DNA of 64,000 bases from Bryoerythrophyllum caledonicum. Taxonomy: Eukaryota; Streptophyta; Bryopsida; Pottiales; Pottiaceae. The number at the start of each line of letters is the position of its first letter. Position 1 is the first letter of the stretch. The notes under the pieces are model-generated. The model made no database searches and was not told the origin of the DNA. It saw only the letters and a list, made by a program, of their open reading frames with translations. A program made the translations under genes and the position numbers. The DNA is taken from positions 13,036,028 through 13,100,027 of the forward strand of contig OZ020519.1 of assembly GCA_963971425.1 (NCBI GenBank), read 5' to 3'. Positions 55,127 to 64,000 of the stretch are shown here, piece after piece.

Positions 55127-55300
55127 CGTGGCTTGGACTAGATCTAGCTCCAGAGATTAGAAGCATTGATGATCTAGCTCCAGAGATCAAAAGCATTGAT
55201 GATCAGTGGTGGTGCGAAATACCTTCATGTGTTGATAGAGAGCTCTGTTTCAGTGGAGATCAGCTCTCACTTACCGTAGTTTGATTCGTTACCGGATTGT
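55127..55300 (+). other. 3' flank of the intact TIR gene with a 31-bp duplication
   Basis: GATCTAGCTCCAGAGAT and AAAAGCATTGATGATC occur twice in tandem (about 55,139-55,202), once in unit 1 (23,780-23,800). The rest (CTTCATGTGTTG, AGAGAGCTCT, GATCAGCTCTCA) matches 23,830-23,880, so this is probably the conserved 3' UTR. Confidence 0.6.
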
Positions 55301-57200
55301 GATTGAAGTTTGCTCACCTCGAATGTTTCAGGGCTAAACTATCAGATGCCAAAAGTGACTGGCAAATTACATTTATGTCAGAGATGTGCTCCAGGTTGTT
55401 ACAATGTAATATATGTATCGCGTGTTGCATTCTAGAAAAGTTTTTTATAATTCTGGAGTAGCCATGGAAAGAACGGTTTAATCGGTGAAATGTTATCTAG
55501 TTGGTTGCTGTCCCAAGTTCACAGCTTGAACTGCAGATCCGTTTGCTGAAAATTTTGTTATGGAACCTGGTGAAAACCACTCAAAACCTGGTGACTTTCG
55601 AAGTGGACCCTGAACTTGGCAAGTTTAGTAGTTTTCAGTTCGAGCTGTGATTTCATCAGGTTTACGATCCAGGGTCCACCAGGTTAACAATTCAGGTCCA
55701 AGTCCATCTGGTTTAGAGTCCAAGTCCATCACGTTTAGAGTCCAAGTCCATCACGTTTAGAGTCCAAGTCCGAGTCGAAGTCCGCAAGTTCCAAGTCCTC
55801 GTCGTCGGTGGCTTTTCACATGGGATAAGAGAAGCTGCAAATAAGGAAATTTTTAGAGGGTGGGAAACAGCGAAGTTGTTTTGTGTGAATTTTCGCTGTT
55901 TTGCTACACAAACGATACCCCTGCGAATTGATACACACAAATTGTAAAAAATTAAACATCAATGTCGCCTCATATCTGTGGGTACAAATTGCACATGAGC
56001 CGCAACCAGCGCAAAAAGACGTGCCTTGAGCCGTGGTGGGACCGGTGATGCGAAGTTCGTGTAGTGATTGGAGCATGATGTGATTGAGAGGAGTCCTGAC
56101 GAAGACAAAGTGGAGCGGAGTGGAGCACCTACGGCACCAGAGGTTGTCCACTTCAAGATTGGCAACTCATAGGGTTGTCGCCAATCTTGCCCCCTCAAAT
56201 TCACTCCAATAGTTGTTTTAGCAAGCAACTTCCTCCTGTTATTAGCCATGCTCGCATCCTCGCAGTGCTCCGAGCCTCCGACTCTTCTCGCACCTCAAGA
56301 GTCGAGGGCCCAGCCGCATAGGCCTTGTAATTTTCAATTTTCTTCGCTGGTTGTAACATGTGTGACTCCATTCAGCACTGTTGATCTCGGCGACTAGTGA
56401 ATCGGTGAGGACCTTGTCACCTTGCTTGATTGGAGCCAGTTCGACAGAGTTTTTTTTGGATTCTAGAGCGTCTGCGTGAAGCACTCCGCAACTTCACTAG
56501 CGGCATGGCAGAAATTGGTGTTCGTTCAACGATGAGTCGGCGCAGACTCGCAAATTGCAAGAAATTGGAAGAGGTATGTGGGTCGCGACTTGCCTTTAAA
56601 TTCACAACCGATCTCCGTCTCCGTCATTCACTTCTTCGCTTTGGGTTTAGGGATTTTTTGTGAATTCTTAGTCCGGTGTTTAGGAGTAATTTGGTGTCTC
56701 CATTGCTTGCCGAGGTGGGAGCGATGGCTTCTCAAGTCAGGTTTCAAGGGAAGAAACACGTGCAGGGTACGCTCTCCACGTCGTACCGTGCGAAGGTTTT
56801 TGAATCTCGGAGGGGGGTGCTTGCTTCATTGAGGCCGTGTCAATCTGGCACGAAAGAGTCGTTGCCTGGTTTGTCTCTTCAGTCTGATAGCTTGATGCGC
56901 CTTGCTGAGATTGTTTCGTCTGAGGGTGTTTTGGGAGATTTTAGATAGGAAGGGAGTGACGGAAGCACTGCCTTCAAGCCCTACGAGGTGGTCCACCTCT
57001 CAGACTCAGAGCCAATGCCGATGAGGTCCGAGGTTGGAAAGAAGGTTGCCTGTCGTCCCCTGTTTTCTGACTTGGTTTTGTTGTCCTCTGATTCAGAGGT
57101 TAAGGGTGAGAGCTCTTCCCAAGGGGGCTCCAAAGGCTATGTTCGAAAGTTCCAACCCTCTTAGACAGCCTCCTTTCCTTGGGCCGAGCCTGTCTACGAC
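55301..57200. other. Spacer between TIR gene and hAT remnant
   Basis: No recognised gene. A 22-bp tandem repeat (TCCAAGTCCATCACGTTTAGAG, three copies) lies at about 55,695-55,765. Frames at 56,430-56,950 may belong to the 5' part of the hAT element, but I recognise no domain in them. Confidence 0.5.
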
Positions 57201-57218
57201 GATGCCGGAGTTGCGCAC

Positions 57219-59509
57219 ATGGTGAAGTGTACAATCTGTATAAGGATTGAGAAGCGCGTTTCAACCATTTGTATGAAGAAGGACAATCTCAACAAACATG
57301 CTGGCTCGAAGTGTGCAACTCCAAATATGCCGAAGGGGGGAGTCATGAAAGGAGAGTGGTACCGTGACCGCCAGAACAAGCACTTCAAGAACGACAGGTT
57401 ATTTGCAGCCTTGGGGCGTGACACTGTTCTGGACATCCTCCAGAAGGACAATCCAACAACCTGGCACAAAAAACTTGAGTAATTTGGTCTGATTTTCTAG
57501 CTCTTGAATAATGGCCGACCGTTGAGGGACTACCATGTTGCTCTGAAGCTCTTCAATTTCCTGAAAGTTTCTTGTTCCAAGAAGCACTGGTGTTTGTCAT
57601 CGGCGTGGGGCATGGCAGAGGCGCTGCATCATGTCTTCCGCATGAAAGTGAAGTCCCTCTTACTTTTTGCTCGTTTCATTGCAATGTCAGCCAATGAGGT
57701 TACTTCTGTTGATAATGCTTCCTGGATCTCTATTCATGCGTATGTAGTTGTGGACAATGTGAGAGTGCCCTTACAATTGGCATTGGAGAGAGTTGTTGCC
57801 ACTAGCAAGGCTGGAAGCGACCACATTACGAAGGTCGTCATGGCAGCCCTTTTAGGGCCTGGTGGTCTTACGCACGAGCAAGTCATGGAGAGGCTGGTCT
57901 CGTTTGGCGCTGACGGACACAATGTGTTCCAAGGTTGTAGAAACGACGTTACAATTCAGATTAGAGACAAATATGCCCCGCACCTAATAGGTGTTCATTG
58001 CATAGCTCATCGGACGAACTTGGATGTCCAGGCCATGTCCAGTACTTACCTTGTAGCCCGGATCGAAGTCCTCATACAGAAAGTCTACGAGTATTTCTCG
58101 AAGAGTTCTAAGAGGCATTTGGAGTTCACGAAACTAGTTGACAATATGGAAACAAAGGGAAGAAGATCTTGAAGCATGTCAAAACCCGCTGGTTGAACTT
58201 GCTTCTACCCTCTCAACGTGTACTTAGTGAGTACCGCACCCTGGTTATGAAGATGCACTTAGATGATTTGAAGGACACTACCTCCAAAAAACTGTTGGCT
58301 TCTCTCACGGACATTGAGACCCTGCTCGGGCTTGCATGCCTGATTCCGCTCATGGAGGTCATTCACTGCATAATGCAGTTCGTACAAGCGAGGGATGTAT
58401 ATGTGTGTGATTTCGTAGCCGCCCTTAGGGAGTGCCAAATGCAAATTGGCACCATGTTCATGGATCCGAAATCGGCCTTCAAGTCAGACCATTTTGATTT
58501 GTTGCACGGGCTAGAAGGAACATGCTCTTGACCCATTCGTCTGAAGTGGGTTAGTGACCTAAACCAGAACGACGTAGAGCACCTTGCCTTCACAGGCTCA
58601 GAGGTCTCAAACAACGTCTAGCGTTACAAAATTAACTTTGTGACTCGTACCAAAACTATGGTTACTCGATTGGTATGGACCGCTGCCATTGCGAGGACAA
58701 AGGACGCAGTCACAGGTAAGTCAGTATCTTAAAACAAATTGCATTCCATGTTTTAGATAGTTTTGGAGCTGCATTGTTCTCACTTGTTGTTGTCCCTCGT
58801 ATGAGTTGCATTGTTCTGAGGCCTTGTCCGCACTCGTTGTTATCACTTGTTGCATTGTTCTCACTCGTCCTGACTTCAGACATTGTTGTATTTTGTAGGT
58901 GTTGCCCGCTCTATTGCTACGGAGTTGCATTTTTTATTCCCTTCGCAGCCGATCATGGATGCTCTGGGAGTAGTGTTCCCGCAGTTTTGGAGGGATGAGC
59001 ATACTGATGAGTCTTTTTTCAAGCACCTTGCAATGCTGAAGCAACATTTCTGCCATGCAAAGAGCATTACGGGATGGCCAGACGGAAGTGATGTTAGTGT
59101 GGTAGGGCTCCTATCTGCCCACGCCCTTGATGCTCAAAGCGCCATGTTTCACTTGGCGATGAAGGCAAATTGGTCCACTGCCATGGCTCGGCCCATTACC
59201 ATCAATCCTTTGACGAGAACATACTAGCAGCAACTTGGGGCAAATAGCATCTTGCTAGCAGGCTTTCCCGAGTACTTCAAACTTGTTGAGATTGCGACTG
59301 TGCTTGTTCTTGGCAGCGTGGAAGATGAGCAAACGTTTTCTACATTTGGCTTTGTGAAGAGTAAAGCTCGAAATAAACTAACAGACCACATGGCTTTGTG
59401 TGTACAAATGTACACGCAGAAGTTTTGGAGCTTGGAAAGTTTCCCCTTCAATGAGGCCATAGCAGAGTGGATGGCTATCAAGCCAAGATACGCTGTAGAT
59501 GGGCAGTAA
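57219..59509 (+). pseudogene. Decayed hAT-family transposase gene
   Basis: Four domain pieces are colinear with hAT transposases. 57,219-57,482 has a BED-like zinc finger (VKCTIC...LNKHAGSK). 57,504-58,172 has the catalytic core start (FGADGHNVFQG, GVHCIAHRTNL). 58,169-58,531 continues it (HVKTRWLNLLLPSQRVL). 58,883-59,509 ends with the C-terminal dimerisation domain (SVEDEQTFSTFGFVKSKAR, RNKLTDHM). A likely intron is 58,716-58,898 (ACAG/GTAAGT, TTTTGTAG/GT). Stops at about 57,481 and 59,225 and a frame change near 58,170 make it non-functional. Whether it ever moved the CAGGGTTGTC-ended MITEs in this window is unknown. Confidence 0.8.
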
Positions 59510-60138
59510 GTTCTAGGCTGATTTTTACTCGGGCCTGGTGTTTCCCCGACATTAGTGAAGTTCACTACCGTTGGGTCTGAACTCGCCCTTGTTTCCATAC
59601 TGGCAGTTAATTTTGTGTCTCTTGACATGGATAACAGCCACCAGTATGTTATATTAATGGCGATGAATCTAAATTGTTTGTTTTGTAGTTTCTTGTTTAC
59701 GTATGTTTTGATCACGTATTGACTAGGGCGTCGGAGTGTGTGTTTGTCATGTGCAAGTTATTGAGGTTTCTGGAGTGTGAATTCAAGATAAATACTCCAG
59801 AAATAAGCAAAGTCTTCGTTCCACAAGTAAAGTAATTAGCAAAATTCAATACAGTAATTAATTGTTTGATAGCCTGATATTGTGAAAAGATTATGCAAAG
59901 TAGCGTGCTGTAGCTACCTTGAAACTCCCCCTTGAGTAAATTTTTTTTAATACAAAGTTGCAGTTTTAGCTGCAATTCTCACACTACAAAAGTTTGTAAA
60001 AAGGGGCCAAAATTTTTTTTTGCTTGCGGTGCACCATTCCGCACATCTTAATTGTTCAACTTGCACCTCACTACGAACCAAAAAAAACACTGGTGGGAAA
60101 GTTGTATGTTGTGTTTACTCTTTGGACATACTAAGTTA
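59510..60138. other. AT-rich spacer, nothing recognised
   Basis: No gene, terminal repeat or RNA gene seen; the 3' end of the hAT element probably lies here, but I could not find its inverted repeat. Confidence 0.5.
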
Positions 60139-60140
60139 TA

Positions 60141-60431
60141 CTCCCTCTGTTTCACAATAAAACCATGGTTTCTGCATAAACTCCGTGCCAGAATAAAACC
60201 ATGGTTTCCTTATTACTTGAAAAGCGCACTTTCTTTGAAAAGCGTGTTTTCTAAAAACTGCTTAAAAAGCACCGATTGCATATATTAAATGCGCTTAAAA
60301 GCACCGATTATATCAAATGCGTTTGAAAAGCACGTTTTGAGGTTAAAAAGCGCATTGCGGTGAAAAACCGGTCACTGTTCTTAATCCCGCTCTGAAATAG
60401 AAACCACGGTTTTATTGTGAAACAGAGGGAG
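60141..60431. mobile_element. Stowaway-type MITE, 291 bp
   Basis: Ends CTCCCTCTGTTTCACAATAA and TTATTGTGAAACAGAGGGAG are perfect inverted repeats, flanked by TA on both sides (60,139-60,140 and 60,432-60,433). CTCCCTC ends and TA duplication define Stowaway, the MITE partner of plant Tc1/mariner elements. The interior has several AAAAGCGC or AAAAGCAC words in both directions. Confidence 0.93.
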
Positions 60432-60433
60432 TA

Positions 60434-61288
60434 TTTATCTTGAATATTTCATTTGTATTTAGGGTGTATTATGAGGTGTTTCAGTAATGTATGTCCTAAA
60501 TAACTAATTTAAAAACTATTAGGAGTAACTAGTTTGGTAACATCCGAAATTATACCTACCAATCAACCAACTATAAGTCAACAATCTTCATTTGGTACTG
60601 AAAATTTAAACAATCCAAATTCCAGTATTTAAACCCTCGCATTCAAAAATAGGCTCAAATCATGTAGAAATTTTTCATTGTTAATTTTAAGATATTCTTG
60701 GTGCCTATTTCTCACCAGAAATACTCAATTTCCTTTTATCTAGTATAATGAGTATAAAAGAAATAATGAAACATTTCTTTTGTACTCTAATTGTAGGACC
60801 TTAATCTAGACTAGAAAAAAAATCAAACAGTCGAGAGAATATGTAAATGTTGATTACATGGATTGAAAGATTGTAGACTGACAGTATTTGAAGTAAAGAG
60901 AGGTTCAAAATTTGCCACAATGCATTTGTTTTTTGTGAATTCAACTCTACATAAAACAAAATTCCAATCTAAGGTCAAATCAAAGATTTTTTATATTTTT
61001 AAAATCAGAATGAAGCCTGGATACTTAAATTTTTATTTGGAAACAGAGATTTGGTTGATCATACCCTAGTACGTGGCCTTGCTCAGCTTTAATCAACCCG
61101 TAGAAGACCAAGTGTACCTACAGGGAACAAGTTTTTCCACTTTGACTACAATTATCTCTCAATCAGTACAATCAAAACTCACAAAAAAATTTCCACATCA
61201 TCTTATATAAGTTTAGAAGAAGAGCCTACAGTTATATTTTCAATAAGTTCATCTTGGCAATTTTTAATCAATGGCGTAGAGATTCGTC
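60434..61288. other. AT-rich spacer, nothing convincing
   Basis: No gene. Near 61,091-61,127 the words TCAACCCGTAGAAGACCAAG and GTGTACCTACAGGG look like a decayed left end of the repeat family that starts at 61,293. Confidence 0.4.
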
Positions 61289-61292
61289 TTAA

Positions 61293-62214
61293 CCCCTAAA
61301 AGCCCAAGTGTACTTGGGGTGTACGTTTTGGATTTTGGGCAGGTTCCTAAAATTTGAAAAAATATTTTTTTATCTGAAAACTCTTATTACAGATTTTCCT
61401 TGATAAGAGCTCCATAGAGGTATTTTTGTTATTTTATTTGCATTCATGGTTTGAAAGTTAGTACCACTCATAGTAAGAAATGGGGACTCCGGATAGCTCC
61501 AAAATTTTGCTAGAAGTCTCTATTGACATTGAGATTTTCCATTCATGTAGAGAATATTACCTTCTTTGGAGAAATCTAAAAAAATTCTTGTCATTAGTGC
61601 AAAAAAACATTTAAACTCAAGTCAAACATTTTTACACTTTTCCGCCAAGTGGGGAAAAAAACATCATCTTTTCTACATAAAACCTAGAGATCTTCATGTT
61701 TTTCACTTTTTATTTTTTCAAGAACAATATGTAGTGTAAACCTTCTTTTTGACCGTTTGGATTATCATTCTAAAACATATTAAGTTTACAAAAAAATAAA
61801 ACGTGAAATGGCAATTTTTGAACCTCCACTCCTTGCACACTTGTTTTGAATATGCTACACCCCTTCTCTACCTCTAAAAATTTCTGTATACAGAACTAAC
61901 ATCATGCTCAACACAATGGTAAAAGATTTATACCTTGTGTATTGCAAAAATTTAATACCAAGTGAAGTCAAAGTCTGCTGATCCACTCAAGGCAAGGAAG
62001 AAAATGAACCATTTGCTCAATTTCAAACACTATAATCTTTCAATTCGTGCAATCAAAGTGTATGAAATTTTGTGAGTATATTATTATGTAAGTCTTTATG
62101 GAGATCCTACGGTCAAAAGGATAAATATAAGGTTTTATTTCCTTCTTTACTCATGCACTAGAATCAACTATTTGGAAGTGTTTTTGGTGTGAAATTATCA
62201 TGGGCTTTTAGGGG
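61293..62214. mobile_element. TTAA-flanked inverted-repeat element, ~0.92 kb
   Basis: Left end CCCCTAAAAGCCCAAGTG preceded by TTAA (61,289-61,292); right end TGGGCTTTTAGGGG followed by TTAA (62,215-62,218). A second right-end variant, CCTTGGTCCTTTAGGGGTTAA, follows at once (62,222-62,242). The interior at 61,430-61,930 is related to the spacer repeat of the TIR-gene units. TTAA flanks recall piggyBac or a TAA-targeting family, but with no transposase I do not assign it. Confidence 0.5.
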
Positions 62215-62242
62215 TTAAATGCCTTGGTCCTTTAGGGGTTAA

Positions 62243-62852
62243 AAAAATGTTTAGAATGGAATAATTTGTTCTCTACAAATACAATGAAAATAAATAAAAT
62301 ATATATTCCTGTAAAGCCACTTCTTCTTACATTGATTTCATAAAATAAAATTGAAATCTAAAATTTGAAATAGAAATTTTATGAATCTGTTAAGGACTCA
62401 TAAGAATTCACTTCAATGCTCTAGGATTTTAGGGGCTAAACAATTTCCAAATATCATCACTTTTCCATAAAGCTTCCAACAAACGTGAGTTAGGATCACT
62501 TCAAATTAATCCTTTAAGGCCGAGAGGCTCACATGTGGTCACTTTTGGAGTAATTTGCGAATTGGTGGACCAATACTTCATCTTTGTTTGATCCCTGGCC
62601 TAATTTAAGTTCCTTGAATCCCTAAGCTTCCAACAAATATGGTGATAATGTGCACCGAAGTCTGACAAGCAAACTACACTAATGTTTGTAGTGACTAGTC
62701 GCAATGAAATGTACCCACTGCTTAAATGATGTACTGACCAATCGCCGTGAAATGTATCCTCTATGTAGATGATGTAGTGACAAGTTGCAATGAAATGTAC
62801 ACGCTCGTGACCACTCCAAGGCCTCATCGCAGGTGTCGTCCTTAATGGAAGC
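62243..62852. other. Spacer before the copia element
   Basis: No gene or repeat identified. Confidence 0.5.
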
Positions 62853-63133
62853 TGTTGAGATAGCCTAAAATAGCCTAGCTACTCTTACTTAAACTCCCGG
62901 GTCCACTGTAGTTAGGCGGTATTTATGAGACTTACCTACCTAATTAGGGTAGGTAAGTAAACTTACCTACCTAATTATGGCAGTCTTGATTACATCGCCC
63001 ACTACTGAATTAGGTGGCTGATTGGCTATTAATGCCACCTAACCACCTCTTAAGTATATAAGAGCTGACCTCACCCGGTCAGAGCTCTCTTTCATGTGGA
63101 CATGGTGGTGTTGTATATTGTCCTCTCCTAACA
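62853..63133 (+). repeat. 5' LTR of a Ty1/copia retrotransposon (~281 bp)
   Basis: Starts TGTTGAGATAG and ends CTCTCCTAACA, the TG...CA form of LTRs. A TATA-like TAAGTATATAAGAGC lies at about 63,051, a good promoter for the element. It is followed by CGTTATCAGCAC, which resembles the primer-binding region seen after many plant copia LTRs. The right LTR is outside the window, so the ends are provisional. Confidence 0.65.
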
Positions 63134-63323
63134 CGTTATCAGCACTGTATAGCTCATATTCCTAGAAAGCACAATTCGTTTCACTGTTCATTTTTCTGAC
63201 ACACTCCGAATCTGCACTACAGTTGTTTAGACAGAAGACTTTATTACCAAGAGATTGAGCGGCCGGAGTGACGTCAGCTTTTTAGGAATCCCCCACTAGA
63301 GCCATAGGCACACACCACCTCGC

Positions 63324-64000
63324 GATGGCGACGGTGATAAAACCAAGAGAGACACGAACCACCCCACTTTTCTTCGACCCACTTGAGGCAGACGGCTCAA
63401 ATTACCTTAATTGGTACGTCGATATGAAGACCTACTTGAGCGCGGAGGAGCTGATCGTCACGCTGGAGGGAGAGCCCGAGGCGGAGATACCAGCCACCTA
63501 CAAGTGGCAGACACTTCTCATCATCCGGCGACACATCGATGCGTCCCTGCGTCAACAATACATACAGGTTGAAGATCCGGCGGTACTCTGGTCAGCATTG
63601 GAAGCGCGCTTCAAGCATGAGGAAACGATTTTCCTCCCCCAAGCCCGCAGCGACTGGCTCAGTCTGCGCGTACTGGATTTTCCGAATTTCATCGCGTTCA
63701 ACTCCGAACTACACCGCATCGTCACGCAGCTTCGCCTCTGCGGCGACACGGTTACCGACGTCGACTTAATCGATAAGACCCTCTCAACTTTTCCCCCCGC
63801 ATGTGCTATTCTAGCTCAGCAGTACCGTAACATGCGATTTACACAACATTCGGAGCTTATGTCATATTTGCTTTTAGCTGAAAAGCAGCAGCAGATGCTC
63901 CTTAAAAACGCCGAGGCGCGACCTGCGAAGGAGGTTCACACAAGCGAAGTAAAGGAGAGCCGCAAGCAGCCCAACTCGACGACGCCGTCGAAGTCGACAA
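63324..64000 (+). mobile_element. gag: gag region of the Ty1/copia element, continuing past the window
   Basis: A frame opens with ATG at 63,324 and stays open to the window end. The translation resembles plant copia gag: an early FDPLEADGSNYLNWYVDMKT (the start of a DUF4219/UBN2-type gag), then LWSALEARFKHEE and LAEKQQQML. Pol and the 3' LTR are not in the window. What is visible looks whole, and nothing can be said of the rest or of the exact age. Confidence 0.8.

Overview
The window looks like nuclear DNA of a green plant (streptophyte). Evidence: two plant-type U6 snRNA-like sequences, a Stowaway-type MITE, a Ty1/copia element of plant style, a TIR-domain gene with small GT-AG introns, AT-rich spacers and very heavy transposon load. 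I cannot name the species. The large LINEs are unlike the compact L1 elements usual in flowering plants, so a non-flowering lineage (charophyte, bryophyte, fern or similar) is possible, but this is a guess.

The backbone is a tandemly repeated unit carrying a TIR-domain gene, seen three times. Unit 1 covers about 1-8,842, with its 3' end displaced to 23,633-23,900. Unit 2 covers about 29,064-34,883. Unit 3 runs from about 34,883 to 55,300. Units 2 and 3 each begin with a U6-like sequence, and the unit 2/3 junction cuts the TIR gene of unit 2. Each unit then took different insertions, so the units serve as empty-site controls for one another. Unit 1 has a 4.1-kb terminal-inverted-repeat element (1,881-6,028), an unclassified insert, a tRNA-derived SINE and a 12.3-kb LINE on the minus strand (11,206-23,545). 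Unit 2 has two hAT-type MITEs (31,581-31,827 and 33,945-34,740). Unit 3 has a 13.5-kb plus-strand LINE (37,755-51,214) and a Tc1/mariner-type MITE (51,620-52,946). Only the TIR gene of unit 3 (53,650-55,126, one intron within the coding region) has an intact reading frame.

The two LINEs are diverged members of one family and are the most interesting content. Each has a long 5' region with tandem repeats, an ORF1 protein (RRM-like region plus C-terminal helix), a low-complexity stop-free linker, a virus-type 2A peptide (GDIETNPGP), and a giant ORF2 with APE endonuclease, reverse transcriptase, RNase H and zinc knuckle. A C-terminal domain resembles the restriction-like endonuclease of R2-type elements. 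The 3' UTR folds into a conserved hairpin. The plus-strand copy is bounded by a perfect 12-bp target duplication and has a 2,345-codon ORF2 without a stop. In it the linker is about 117 copies of CAA/AAC. The minus copy has a 14-bp target duplication and a broken ORF2. A third fragment of a related LINE lies at 25,110-25,790.

The middle (23,900-29,060) holds little: foldback DNA, CACTA-like termini, the LINE fragment and a 38-bp minisatellite. The right end holds a decayed hAT transposase gene (57,219-59,509), a Stowaway MITE (60,141-60,431), a TTAA-flanked inverted-repeat element (61,293-62,214) and the 5' LTR and gag of a Ty1/copia element that continues past the window (62,853-64,000).
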